DNA of 64,000 nucleotides from Hysterium pulicare CBS 123377 (taxonomy: Eukaryota > Ascomycota > Dothideomycetes > Hysteriales > Hysteriaceae): NCBI GenBank assembly GCA_000467715.1, contig AJFK01000028.1, forward strand, positions 78,431 through 142,430. Reading direction: 5' to 3'. A program made the position numbers and the translations under genes. Position 1 is the first letter of the stretch, and each line of letters starts with the position of its first letter. Under the pieces are notes generated by a model that saw nothing but the letters and a program-made list of their open reading frames with translations, was not told the DNA's origin and made no database searches. Below are positions 19,637 to 35,304 of the stretch, one piece after another.

Positions 19637-22600
19637 GTCAGGTCGTTGCTAATCGTGGAACGGATGTAGTTGGTGAAAAGGACCCAAATGCTTTATACGC
19701 CCCACAATTAGACTTATTCCACCTAAATGATCCTTCGAGATTTGCTGCACTGTCCAGGAGGGAGGAATGGAGTCTATCTGAATATGGTACCCGCCTCAAC
19801 CCGTGTCCTGGCTACAATCAACAATTCTAAAATAGGCAGGGAACCTACCGTACAACATCTTTGAGCACATTTCTGATTATGAACCTGATCGAGTATGTCA
19901 AAGTCTGATACGTCAAAGATGTCCTGACACTACAAATTGGATATTGCAAAATAGGAGCTTCATGGCATGGACCAACAAAATGGCGCACTCCGTCTTATGG
20001 CTCTCCGGTAAAAGTTTGTATATCCTTCCCACTGCTCGCTTCACTAGCTGATTCTATTTTGAAGTTGGTAGTGGAAAAACAGTTGTTACGTACGTTACAC
20101 TTCGATGACCCTTTGTCTCGTGTATTCTCATGATGCGAACGATACTCAGGAGTACAATCATAGAGTACCTCGCACGGAAAGGCCCTGTGGTACATTTCTT
20201 TTATCGTCACTCGAATAGGTCACACTTGGAATCTACACATTTGTTTCGAAGCTACGTCAAGCAAATGATCGGTTTTCTAGATGCAGCAGGGATGGGTTGT
20301 CCGAAGTACATACGGTACTCTATAAAGCGATATTTTGGTCCAAAACAGCACGGCCCCACTCTCGAAGAGATCATAGACGACATCTTTTTGCCTCTCAGTC
20401 GATACATTCCAAACGCAACCTACGTTGTAGATGGACTAGATGAGTGCAAGTCAAAGGAAGTGGGACTGGTTCTGAGGGCATTGCGAGAATTAGTATTGAC
20501 CTGCAGCCCACGTTTATTCATTTCAGGGCGCGAGAGCCTTGACGTCCTCAACGCTATACCAAGCTCTGACCATATATTTATTTCAGCAAGGGATGGCAAG
20601 GAAGATATTCGGAGATTCATTGAATGGAAGATTGAGGAGAAGAATTTAGAAAGGCAGTTAACACAGAACGACCGCTTGCTCGTGGATCTCAAAAATGAAC
20701 TCAACGAAAGGGCTGATCGAATGTAAGTACGATGCTTGCAACCGACACGCAGCTCATGATATGGCTGACGTTCCTTAGGATTCTTTGGGTGAATCTTCAG
20801 ATCGAAGCGATATGGGACGAATGCTGTACGGATGCTGATGTTCGAACTGCCATTGAGGATTTGCCCAGAGATCTCAATGAGACTTACGAACGCTGCCTAG
20901 CACGTATAAATAAACGTCACAGTCGGCTTGCTGCAAAGTCCCTTCGCTGGCTTTGTGCGGCAATAATTCCATTTCGTATTGACCAGCTAAGAGAGGCCCT
21001 CGCTATCAACTTCGAGAGTGGGTGCCTCGAGAGAGATAACATGCCTTCAGCACATGAAGTAATGAAATGCGGATCGAACCTCATAGTCCGAAACGACAAT
21101 GACGACATTGTCCTCGCACATCAGACGGTTCTGACATTCTTAAAAGAGCGGCTACCAGATGACACATTTTGCGTTCGTTTCGATAGTCATTCTGTCAAGC
21201 GTGAACTTGGCGAACTCTGTGTAGTTCACCTCACTTCCTCCGATTACGCCCTAGCCCTCCAATCGAATTCGGCCATGAGCCAAAGGGTGCCCCTAGACGT
21301 CAAGCCAATAACGATATTGAACGATACCTTCCCAAAGTTGCCACGCTGGTGGTCATATAAATCAGACAAACGTGAAGCATCTGTTTCAATCCGTCTCCCT
21401 CAGATTAGAAAGACGCCTCCTTCTCCGACTCTGCCATCCATCTTCGACTTCGCAAAGGCACATTGGGCACTTCTGACCCATGAAATAGACGAGAAGTCAG
21501 AATGCTTCAAAAAATTTCGAACGCTTGCGCTTGAGCCAAATCTCTCCTATCAATGGCATCCTTGGCCGCCTTTGGGACAATCTTTAGACTCACATTGCGC
21601 TGGAATGTTGGGTTGGTCTATAACGAAGTCACACTTGCCAATGCTACAACTTCTCGTCGAATTAAAACCTTCCGAACTTATTTCTGATTTGTTCAATATT
21701 CCACTCACACTTCATAGCAGCATTCCAGCGCTGCACCTGGCTTCAAGGATTGGGAACACTCACGTTATTCGAATACTACTCCAGCGATGTAGGGAAGCCG
21801 GAACTGATGTAGACGCCAAAAATGCCCTACACCATGCTGCTGAGGTCGGATTTCCGAACGTGGCTGAAATGCTTCTGCGTAATTTAGGCACAAACATTAT
21901 GAAACAAAAGGACAACGCTGGAAATATACCCTTGCATTACGCAGCGAGCTCTGGTCATGATACCACTGTTCGCGTTTTAATAGAGCTCGGCTCCGATATC
22001 AATGCACGAACTTCATCATTCTATTCGCCCATAATGTTGGCTTCTGAAGGAGGCCATGGAACAACGGTACGAATATTAGCAGAGCTGGGCGCTGATATTG
22101 ATGCTCGAAGCACAGACGAACGCACTTCGATAATGCTAGCCGCTCACAACGGCCACGAAGCAATTGTTCGATTTCTAGCTGAACAACATGCAGACGTGGG
22201 GAAGAGAAGTAAGGCAGGCTTCACATCGATAATGCTAGCCGCTGTAGGAGGCCATACAGCGACTGTACGAGCTCTGCATGATCTGGGCGCTGATATTAAT
22301 ACTCTCGCCGATGAGAAGCAAACGTCAGCCCTATCATTGGCCTCCGAAAACGGCCATGAGTCGACTGTCCGATTGCTGATAGAGCGAGGCGCCGAAATCA
22401 CTATCATGGATAACCCTCAATTCCACGATTTTCCTGAGTTCCCGATAGCCCTGTTACTGGCCTGCCAAAATGGGCACAGATCTACTGTGCAGGCTTTTGT
22501 AGAGCTATATGAGACTCTGCCATATACACCAATTTTGGTACGGGAGCTAACCGAGTTGGACGCTGAGTTAGGTTGTGAATCGACGTCTTCGAAGTGGAAT

Positions 22601-23113
22601 TCGAATGAGGATCGCCTACGTCATATAACTGTACAAGTACTGCTGGAGTTAGGGGCCGATATCAGTAATAAGAGGATCTGGTCGATGGACCCAGTGGGAA
22701 ATAAGGCAGTGGTGCGGTTTCTTCAGAAGTACAAGATCGATGTCAATCGTGTCAAGGCATATTGTGGATTCACGTTGCTTTCGGAAGCTGTTGGCCAGAA
22801 CGACATTGAGCTCACTAAGCTGCTGCTTGACTTAGGAGCTGACATCAATGCCTCATATACGATTTACGGTACCACTCTTTCACCACTAGCCATAGCTTTG
22901 GGGCTCAGGAGGGACCAGGCAATGGTCACCCTGCTTACAACCCGGGGAGCTGATGTAGAGCGTGCTGCGGTTCAATCACATCATAAAGTGCCGATCAAAC
23001 TTCAACCTCAAAAGGAAACCGACCGACTAGTTGCGTTGGCGAGACAGATTTCAAAACATGCACCAAACTCTGCTGAGCTGGGCTGGAATACCCCTTTTAA
23101 CGCAACAGAATGA
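19637..23113 (+). CDS. NACHT NTPase with ankyrin repeats (STAND/NLR-like), probably fused to the preceding patatin
   Basis: Fungal NLR-type signalling ATPase. Exons 19637-19786, 19840-20013, 20065-20089, 20150-20722 and 20779-23113 form one open frame. I see no ATG in the first exon, so the start is unresolved unless it is joined to the patatin exons. The joined coding length is 4278 nt, giving 1425 aa. Walker A is LWLSGKIGSGKTVVT, split by introns: the GSGKTVV part lies on a 25-nt microexon, and the preceding donor must be GTTTGT to keep GK. Walker B is YVVDGLDEC. Then come SGRESLDVLNAIP, DLPRDLNETYERCLARI and LRWLCAAIIPFRIDQLREAL, the usual post-NACHT segment. About 11 ankyrin repeats run from genomic ~21725 to 22970 (LHYAASSGHDTTVRVLIELG, IMLAAHNGHEAIVRFLAE). 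If separate, the gene would lack a start codon. Confidence 0.85.
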
Positions 23114-23505
23114 AACGCAAGTTTAGACCATTTAACAACGCATTATCTCCTCATTCTCATTCCTCAAAAGACAACTAGAGTCTCCTCTAGACTCCCAATC
23201 ACGTGCCCCAACCACTCCACTTGTTTGCGATCCTTCCTAATCGAGGCCGCAACTCCAAATTCTGATTAGACTATCCAAGCAGCAGCATGTATGCGCTGGC
23301 AGCAAACGACGCTCAAGTATCGTGAGGAAAACATTCGCTCACATTATCGAACATCTTTCATCTCAATCGCCTAAGATAATGACGCCCCGACCAAACGCCA
23401 TACAGCAAACAACTGCTGGACCACAGCATAAAACTTCATCATCTCGACGTTCAGATCCAGGTATCCCGAGCATCGGTCACACGTTCCAACACTTCAAGTT
23501 ACACG
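23114..23505. other. intergenic, promoter side of the next gene
   Basis: No gene recognised. A 69-codon frame at 23322 overlaps the true start of the next gene in another frame and is discounted. Confidence 0.5.
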
Positions 23506-24396
23506 ATGCTGAACCTACTCTTCAACCCTAGCTCTGACACCACGTCCTCAACGGACCGCTCGCCATCTTTCTCACTGCCACTCATCCTGACCCTCGGCGG
23601 CCTGATCGTCTTCTCTTCAATCGTTATCCCAAGCTATGCTATTCGCACCATACTCAACACACGCACCGAACTTCAATCCCTCAAATCCAAACTTACTCTC
23701 CTAGCTTCCACCTCTACCGCTTCTCCCTCACCAGAACTCAGTTTTAGTACAAACAACTTAGAAGAAGGCTCATCTCGTAATGAGCTCTACAATCTCTCCC
23801 ACCGCATTCGACGCCTCGAGGAACACCAAATGCTCAATCCCGCCGAAGTCTCAGATTACCAGCTTCCGGAATTGGGCCCTAATATCCGAAGGACCACGAT
23901 TGAGCACTATAGTGGAGAAGCGGGGTCTAGCAAGCAGAAGTATAAGTCCCCGAGGGCGGAGTGTGAAGTTGCTTCCAATGCTAGCTCTGGATCGGGAAAG
24001 TCACGTGGGAACTGCGGTACCGGTGAGCAAGAAATCAAGGACAAAGGGAAGGAAAAGGAAGAGGAAAGGGTAGAGGAAGGATATGAGAGAGATGGCGGGA
24101 ATCAGGGAGGGGATGGTAATGAGAGGTTTCAGACGTCATTTGAGCTTCAGACTGATGAGCAGATGGGTGAACAAGGCAATAGTGAACCGGCGTTCGATGA
24201 GAGATCGGAGGATGAAGCACAAGGACGAGGTCCAATGCTAGAATACACAGCAAATAACTTCAGGCCAGGTTCAGTCCCGCGTCGAAGAGTCCGAGCTGTG
24301 AGGATGCGGGTGCCGAATCAAGGCTGGTATACGCATTATATGTACTCGGTGCCGAGAAGCCACTTTGGGTTGGAAATGCCTTTTGGGCAGTTTTAG
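23506..24396 (+). CDS. uncharacterised single-pass membrane protein with coiled coil, 296 aa
   Basis: No family recognised. A hydrophobic span at about residues 23-46 (FSLPLILTLGGLIVFSSIVI) is followed by a predicted coiled-coil stretch, RTELQSLKSKLTLLAS and NELYNLSHRIRRLEEHQML. A highly charged low-complexity middle comes next (KDKGKEKEEERVEEGYERDG), then a basic, more ordered C-terminus (PRRRVRAVRMRVPNQGWYTH). The first ATG gives a short N-terminal segment before the helix with no cleavable signal, so an anchor with either tail in the cytosol is possible. Intronless. Convergent with the p24 gene. The ordered C-terminal 50 residues suggest a genuine product. Confidence 0.6.
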   Translation: MLNLLFNPSSDTTSSTDRSPSFSLPLILTLGGLIVFSSIVIPSYAIRTILNTRTELQSLKSKLTLLASTSTASPSPELSFSTNNLEEGSSRNELYNLSHRIRRLEEHQMLNPAEVSDYQLPELGPNIRRTTIEHYSGEAGSSKQKYKSPRAECEVASNASSGSGKSRGNCGTGEQEIKDKGKEKEEERVEEGYERDGGNQGGDGNERFQTSFELQTDEQMGEQGNSEPAFDERSEDEAQGRGPMLEYTANNFRPGSVPRRRVRAVRMRVPNQGWYTHYMYSVPRSHFGLEMPFGQF

Positions 24397-24595
24397 TTAA
24401 ACTGAGGGAGAAACAATAGATACGAATCGTGTTTGCGATGTCAATTGTAATGTTTCATGCTTCTTTCTTGTGTCGTTCCAATAGTTGACAGTAATCTTTA
24501 CTAGACAGCTTTGATGCCATCCCAACTTGCATAAATCATGTTCATCTTCAAAAGATATCCTACACTGAAAGCAAACGCCGGTTCTGCACAAACCT

Positions 24596-25413
24596 TTACA
24601 CGTATCCTGCAACATCAGTTAGCAATCCCCAATTCAAATATCATCCTAGTAATAGAAACCCACCTTTTCTGGCTCCCTGAAAGAAGAACCTAACAATAAA
24701 CACCTGCAATCCAGCCATGGTAACCATCATGACTCCCTCAATAATACTGAAGTTAAATATCCTCTTCTCTGTACTCCTAACAGTGCTGAAATTCCTGTTC
24801 TCTCGTGTTCGGAAGTATTTCTGGTTCCGGTTGATGGTGGAGAGTTGGGCCGAGATTTTTAGGACCGATTCTTCGAGGACGGAGGTTTGCTCGGGAGTGG
24901 TGCCTTGTTTAGAGGGAAGCTGAGCGCGTTGTTCATTTTCGACCTTTTTGTTGGGAATGAGATGGTTAGCTGGAGGCGTTTGGTGCGAGTGGGCGGTTCC
25001 GGTCTTACAGCGATCTCAAAATCCACAACCTTCTCCGTGAAATCCCACATGTCCTGTTCATTGTTGAAGCAGAAGCTGTACTCGCCAATGTCGTTCGCTG
25101 TGAACACGAAGTCGCCCTGTCGCTCTTTCGTGCCATCAAGTATAACCTTCTCGGTAGGACTGGTAACGGCATAAGTGATTTCGAAGCTACTGCCGGATTG
25201 AACCTGGTATCAACTGCATTAGAGCTTTGTTGATTGGTGAAGTGCTATTCGTTGGCATACCGCAAAGTAAAATGCCACCTTGGCCCCCTTGTTTTCAACG
25301 TTGGTGAAGAAACATGATTTCTCGTTCACGTGGAATTTGTATGTGAGAGCCGTGCCATAGACTGCGGAAGTAAAGAGCGCTAATAGGCTCGAAAGAAGGA
25401 GAAAAGTCCGCAT
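24596..25413 (-). CDS. p24 family cargo receptor (TMED/Erp, GOLD domain)
   Basis: Type I membrane protein of COPI/COPII vesicles that cycles between ER and Golgi. Exons 25261-25413, 25009-25203, 24664-24943 and 24596-24606 give 212 aa. In order: signal peptide (MRTFLLLSSLLALFTSAVYG), GOLD domain (ALTYKFHVNEKSCFFTNVEN, then GEYSFCFNNEQDMWDFTEKV), coiled-coil neck (EQTSVLEESVLKISAQLSTI), NQKYFRTRENRN with the conserved RxRExRN pattern, the membrane span (IIEGVMMVTMAGLQVFIVRF), and the tail FFFQGARKGYV with its FF motif. The last exon is just 11 nt, encoding GYV and the stop. The two cysteines of the GOLD disulphide are present. Which subfamily it belongs to is not settled by eye. Confidence 0.93.
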
Positions 25414-25937
25414 CTTTGGTGGTGGTGGAGAAAATCACGACTTCCTGTATCCTCAAGATCGCGGTGCCAGAAGCTTGAGTTGGCAACTTCGGAGGATGGA
25501 GAAACTATTTTTGCGAACTGCTTGGCGTGTCAATTCACTGTCTACCCAATTAGGTAATCTAGTACTTGAATGAAGAAATCTTGCAGCTCAACGTTGATTT
25601 TGTGTTGGTAATCATACACTGTTGCTTTCTTTGTGCATCTGTTCTGTGATTTTGTGCCCATCGGTCTCAGCCAAGAATATCCTAACACTCATTCCAAACA
25701 GCTCCCCGGCAGGTACCGCAACGCATCACACAAGTGACAACGCCCCAACGTATGCTACGAAAAATGAGTAGACATGTAGGAAGAGGATACGCCGTAGGTC
25801 TAAGTATGCACAGAAAGAAGCACGCTGAATCCAGATACGCAAGCCGCCCTGCCATGTACCCAGCGACGCCTTGATTGCACCAAAGTAAGAATGTGGCTCC
25901 GCCGCCAGCCCCGATAATGCAAAAATTCAACGAACGG
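25414..25937. other. intergenic, p24 promoter and USP7-type 3' end
   Basis: About 0.5 kb upstream of p24 and downstream of the deubiquitinase, both on the minus strand. An 82-codon frame (25682-25930 -) is hydrophobic and Cys-rich with no recognisable motif. Confidence 0.45.
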
Positions 25938-29812
<3,875 letters not shown>

Positions 29813-30485
29813 CTTGACGGGGGTGCGCGGGTGGCCTCAGGGAGTTTGCTAAGGAAGGGCGAGCCTGGTCGTGGTGAGGAGTGTATGGAAGAGCGATCAG
29901 CTCAAGTTCGATGTCAGAGATGGGCAGCAGGCCGGACGCGGATTGCAAGAAAATACCAGCTGTTCTCAGTCCCTAGGTTCGAGGTTCACTGTTGCTCGCT
30001 AAATGGTGGCGGCCGTGGTGCACAGGACAATGACGACTGAAAGCCGATCGAGATTCGTCCTGGCGCTGAGAAGGAGCGGAACGGCGTTCGAAAGCACAGA
30101 GAAGTCGGGGAGGAGCCGATGCCTGGATAGTGTGCAGTTCAACTTGGCGGGTGTAGAAATGTTCAAGAGCCCGGGGCAATACGTACAGAAGTCCAACGTC
30201 ATGCGCCAATCACAGAGGTGAAAGCGCGGGGACAAATTTTGACCATAGGGCTGACTGAACAAAAACAGAAAGCAACAAAATTAACGAGGCAAACGCAATG
30301 CTGGCCAACGAGCACCGAAGAAAACAATCCACCGAGCACGCATCACTCAATTGCTTGGATTGTCGGGTGCATGTCCAGCAAATGCTTTTGCTGTTCCTCG
30401 TGTTCTCCGCTGATCACCTACAGCATTCCGTTTTCGCACACCTCCATGGTCTGACCACCACCTCACTTCTACAGCTCTCGAAGCT
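29813..30485. promoter_or_regulatory. divergent intergenic region between the UBP15-type gene and the mitochondrial kinase
   Basis: 673 bases between outward-facing starts. The open frames seen on both strands are mutual shadows without motifs. No TATA box close to either start was noted. Confidence 0.45.
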
Positions 30486-32044
30486 ATGAAGTCGGGTAAC
30501 ACGACACTCCGAATTTGCTGGAGACATCATACCAAAGGCAATGGAGCTCGCAGTTCCAACGCATTTCAACTTTGGCCAAGGAGACATGCACATGCTGCTG
30601 CTGTAGCTCCGACATGGCGGCCTTCATCTGCGCTTGACGAGTATGCGTTCCACTCGTACACAAGCATATTGCGATAAACTCTGCTAACAAAAGCATCTTA
30701 GATGGGTCCAACGAGAAGCTAGACCTATAAGTCTTCGTCGATTGACTTTTTTCGGCAGGACTCTGACCGAAACACGTCTCATTGACTCAGCAAACTACTG
30801 CAGATTAGAACTGCCTACTAGGTGCGCTCATGCTGTTGCTAACCTTGGACGCCTTCTAATTGGTCCCTGCAGAATATCTCATCGCCTTCGAGACATTCAG
30901 ACTCTTCCCTACGTCGTCGTAGCAAACCCGCATATTGCTCATGTCTACGAATCCTACCTCAAGGCTTTTGAGCGCTTTAGGCGCGTTCCCGAGATCAAGA
31001 CCCTCGAAGACAATGATCAATACTGCAAGGTCTTGGAGGAGACTTTAAAAGAGCATGCCACCGTCATTCCAAGACTAGCGACGGGCATTCTTGAAATTCG
31101 TGGTCTCATGAAACCCGAAGACACGGACAAGTTCATGAATACAATGCTAAGATCGGTACTGTGCTCTCTACTTCCAAATCTGCTTTAAAGGACGGCTGCT
31201 AACAAGATCATACTTCACGTAGCGTATATCCAGACGAGTTATAGCGGAGCAACACCTCGCGCTTACTGAGACCTTTAACTCACCATGGCATTTTCCGAAC
31301 GCCCAACCAGTGCACGACCCTAACACTGATTCTGTGGGAGAGATATTCTTGAAGTGTAACGCCAAGGAGATCGTTGAGAGATGCGGCATCACGACGCAAG
31401 AACTAGCGAAGAAAGCATACGGGACCAGCCTGGCCATACCGGAAATTAAGATCGAAGGCCATCTTGAAGCCACATTCCCGTACATTCTGAGCCATCTAGA
31501 GTACATCGTGGGCGAACTTTTGCGGAACTCGATACAAGCTGTCATCGAGTCTAGAAAATACAAGGATGCAAGCCCGCCTCCGATCGAGGTTCTCATCTGC
31601 GAGACGCAGCAGCATGTGATAATCCGAATATCAGATCAAGGGGGAGGCATACCTACCGAGATTTTACCTCACCTTTGGTCCTTCAGTAAAGGTCCTAGGC
31701 GGGAGAGTAGGCTTGAGAATCTGCAAAGGGTGCCCAAGTTGCTGGGCACAATGCAAGAGCTGAAAGTTGCCGACGATGGGGACACACAAAAGCAGCACTC
31801 TAAAAAGTCCAAATATAGTGATTCTAGTCCACATCATGGCTCTCTGTCCACTTTAACGAGTCGTCCGCCTGATCTACGTTTAGGAATTGGGCTTCCGATG
31901 AGTCGAATCTATGCCGAATACTGGGCCGGTAGTCTTGAGCTACACAGTCTAGAGGGATTTGGTGTGGATGTGTTCTTGCAGATCTCAAAGTTGGGAAACA
32001 AAAACGAGAGATTGACTACAAGAGCGACTATGGACGCAGTATAA
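30486..32044 (+). CDS. mitochondrial PDK/BCKDK-type protein kinase (GHKL fold, Pkp-like)
   Basis: Kinase of the pyruvate dehydrogenase-kinase family, which inactivates alpha-ketoacid dehydrogenase complexes in the mitochondrial matrix. Exons 30486-30640, 30702-30821, 30873-31155 and 31223-32044 give 459 aa. The basic N-terminus (ICWRHHTKG, LWPRRHAHAAAVAPTWRP) suits a mitochondrial presequence. The regulatory domain reads RPISLRRLTFFGRTL, LELPTRISHRLRDIQTLPYV and NPHIAHVYESY. The GHKL ATP-binding domain has the N-box VGELLRNSIQAV, the G1 box ISDQGGGIP and the G2 box LRLGIGLPMSRIYAEYW. A ~60-residue Ser/Lys-rich insert separates G1 from G2. The intron 30822-30872 is 51 bases and open in frame, but the family sequence is continuous only when it is removed. 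PDK versus BCKDK is not distinguished by eye. Confidence 0.92.
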
Positions 32045-32371
32045 TCCTTCTCAAAATCTCAACCTTGAGTGTAAGCACTTTCAAGTTCCACCAGAGATCT
32101 AAATATGCAAAAGCTTTCAAGAACGTTGATATAGATTAGTTGTAGGTGAACGAAAGCAAACGGCCATTCGCTATCAACTTAGAATATGCTGTCATGGGTC
32201 ACTGCTTCCTTGTTCTACATGGGCGCAACTCCTGCTGCGGAAATCGCGGATGACTAGATTGATTCTCCTTTGCTCATTTGCTTTTTCTTCCTGAGAATCT
32301 CCTTCTCATGTCATCACCCATCAAAACATCTTTCGGGAACGACAGCAGCTATCGAGTAGAGATTTGTCAAC
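32045..32371. other. intergenic, nothing recognised
   Basis: 327 bases between two same-strand genes; presumed 3' UTR and promoter. Confidence 0.45.
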
Positions 32372-34954
32372 ATGTCTTCAGAGTTTTACCCTGTAAGATG
32401 ACCTCTTGAATCTGAAGCATGCTAATCTGACAGTTCTGGTCCTTCCAGTCATCCTCCAGCCATACACACCCATTTCTTCCTCAACAGTCTAGCCTATCAA
32501 ACCCGTTCAAGACCCTCCCGGATTTTGAGATACGGCTTCATCTGAAAGGGCTCACCGCACCCCCTCACGACTTCAAGCACGAAGCCTATTGTCCAAAAAT
32601 CAGACGCACGCTTGCGGATCAATATCCCATTCAGCACCTTGATGTTGTTACCTGTTGGAAGGGTATATCCGGCCAGCAAGCTGCTGAGATAGCAGCATGG
32701 GAGAGAACTTTTAAAGAAGCTCTCCAAAGCCTACTTTCCGAGAAGCTGTTGGAGTATTTTAGGACATGTTTGCGTGATCGTCCGGAAGGTAAGCAACTTC
32801 TCATCCTTTTGGACCTATTCTACTCTTGGGGTTGCCTTGTCGCTGTCTTTGAATTTCGATTGCATTACCCGGACGTTACTAAATATCATCGACTATGTTC
32901 GTTAACTAATTTCTGCATAAGATGTTTCCGACGAATCCGTGCTCTTGCGACTCAACGAGTTGTTAGAAGAACAGATGGAATTCGAGATTGAGCTGGAACG
33001 CCTTGTTCCCATGATGGTCAAGATGTTCTATGAAGCGTGCACGCACGAAACCTTTAAATGGCTTGAGTCCTCTGGAGACCTTCCCGTTGCTGTCTACAAC
33101 TTCATTCAGACTCATGATTGTTTCATGAATAGTCGTCGCTCCTATTCTCAACCTCGCTTACAGATGCAGTTTTCTTCGCATAGAATGATGAGTATGCACG
33201 GTCCTCACAACCTATACGGTGAAGTGGTTTGGCATCCGCCGAAGCTGACGTTTAGAAATCTCTCTCATCACCTCGCGCCGGGTTCTGAATATCGCCTTAT
33301 ACCTCAGTATAAGGAAGGAATTCTCAATGACGGCTACCCTCTGTACTTTTCGTACGAACTTGAACCACAGTATCAAGTCTCGTCCAAGACTTTGCCTCTT
33401 GCTTGGGACCAGGTTGTTCATGGCTTCCGAGCCATTGTACCGAACCCTAAACCCAATAAACCCAGTCACACCACGTCCTGGGACTTTCTGAGGTGGTTTG
33501 GCCCGGGAGATCGTTACTCTAGGAATTTTGCAGAAACAAATTTTCAATTGATTACCACAAAGTTGTTTCCGAGTCAGGTAAGATTCGAGAAGGTATCTCG
33601 TTACGCAATCAAGCTCGGAATCCAAGTAAAGGCTTCAAGCGAGAAAGATCGGCCCCAAGCCTCCAGGATGCCGCTTGTCAAAGTTGAACCAGCTGCTGTC
33701 AAAGCATATGAGAGGTTTCGGTACGATACTCCCTTCTCGAAATGTGCTCAGCCGAAATGTGCTCAACCGAAATATCCGGATCGTGACACCTCCCTCCTGG
33801 ACGAGGTAGTAGGTATAGTCAACAACCTCGACGAAAAGATAAAGCATGTTAGAGATGTTTTTTCATTGAGAGACACCCTTGAGCCATTGGAAACTCCTCC
33901 TCGGTTCCAGAGAGAGCCCCTTGAGACACGGACCTGCGGGAAAGAACAAACGAACAAAGCGAATGATGCAAGTGCATCTACTTCCAAAAGCGAAAAGTCA
34001 TTCAGTCTGTGTTCACACAGACAGTTCAAGCATCGGCGTGGCAGCAAGCGCAAGGCATCCAAGCAAGTTCCATTGAGCACATTTCGAGAAACGTACGCAG
34101 ACATTGCGGATCAAATCAATCTCAATGGACTTGACCTCAATGGACTGCTGGTTAACGAAAAGGACATCGAAGTTACAGCTAAGCGCCAAAAGTTGGGCTC
34201 TGCGTTCGTTGCTAAGAGCATTACTTCACCACAACCAGGAGGGAAAAAGGCTCTCCAAGCTCATTGTGAAACGGACAATGAATCTGATTCTGACTTGGAC
34301 GAGCGACTTGCCTCTCTTCTGATGGACAATACCACGGCGCTATTAGGCAAAGCGAACAACATACCCACACCTCCTTACCACCGTCACACTATCGATGGAT
34401 CCGAGGGAAAGTTAAGCATCTCAGCCGGTTCTGACTCTGAATACACGGACATCGAAGGTTATGGAGCGCCTTCCGCTGTGCCAGCTTATCCTGGTTTCAT
34501 TCCACTCCGCAAGCCGACGCCAAAGACCTATCGGTCCACTCATCCACAGTTCAGGAAGGCAGTTTCGGTGGACGGGATCTTCACTAAGTGGGGCAAGGTA
34601 ATCCAAGAACGCAGGAGATGGACATTTGTCGAGGAAGAAACTTCCTCATCTGAAAAGCTCTCAAGCCGTGATTCCGTCGAGGACAGTACAATGGAAGAGA
34701 TCAGCAACAATGGTCACTGTGTACCGTCAATCCCCTTCGATACGCCGAAGAAGGCGAACATCTATCTGGCAACTCAGGCAGAGATTCAGGCAAACTATCA
34801 GAAGTTTTTGGAAGAAAAAGAGAATATGGCGTCTTCTCCAGTCAAAGATATGGGGGATGATGCGAAGGAAGAGATTCACGCTTTCGAGGCCGTGTTCCTT
34901 GCCGCGTCAGATGAGGAGCAGGGTTGGGATGATGTTGAGACGGATGAGCAATAA
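32372..34954 (+). CDS. uncharacterised fungal protein, about 797 aa
   Basis: Three exons: 32372-32392 (MSSEFYP), 32449-32788 and 32922-34954. An upstream in-frame acceptor at 32432-32433 would add five residues, a possible alternative (NAGN..NAG) site. The sum is a clean 798 codons. The N-terminal ~390 residues look ordered: LPDFEIRLHLKGLTAPPHDF, DQYPIQHLDVVTCWKGISGQ, AWDQVVHGFRAIVPNP and WDFLRWFGPGDRYSRN. The rest is polar and probably disordered, with a KHRRGSKRKASKQ nuclear-localisation-like cluster and acidic Ser-rich runs. No domain I can name. Two 15-bp tandem duplications (33740-33769 and 34121-34150) create KCAQP-KCAQP and LNGLDLNGL. A nuclear role is only an inference from composition. 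Confidence 0.75.
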
Positions 34955-35304
34955 AGGATGGGTGACATTCACTTTGGCGTGCTAGCTTAGACTGGAACGG
35001 GGTACTGGGGGCTCTTGATTCGGTTGCTTTTCTTTTTGCCTCTCGAAAACACTAGAATAGGCAACGAATTACATTCATAGCCATTATCTCGATGTAGCTT
35101 TCACGTGTCGGCTGCGCCACAGTGTGGCGTAAGGTGAGACGATCATGACGCAATGCCGAAACCTGCTTCTCCAAGTCCCAGCCTTGCTTGTCGCCCTACA
35201 AATACCAAGACATTCCCCTGGCGCCAACAGACTGGTCTAACGCCTTGCTCACAACTCTTAGATTAAACTTCTATCATCTTCAACGATTTGCAAAGACTGC
35301 ACGA
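34955..35304. other. intergenic, nothing recognised
   Basis: 350 bases between the 797-aa protein and the Pmp3-type gene. The 35188-35373 frame overlaps the true Pmp3 first exon out of register. Confidence 0.4.

Noticed and set aside
25682-25930. 82-codon hydrophobic Cys-rich frame on the minus strand
   Set aside because: No signal-peptide logic, no conserved motif, and it abuts the 3' end of the deubiquitinase.
29813-30485. Several 60-150-codon frames between the UBP15-type gene and the kinase
   Set aside because: They overlap each other on both strands in a divergent promoter region and carry no family signature.
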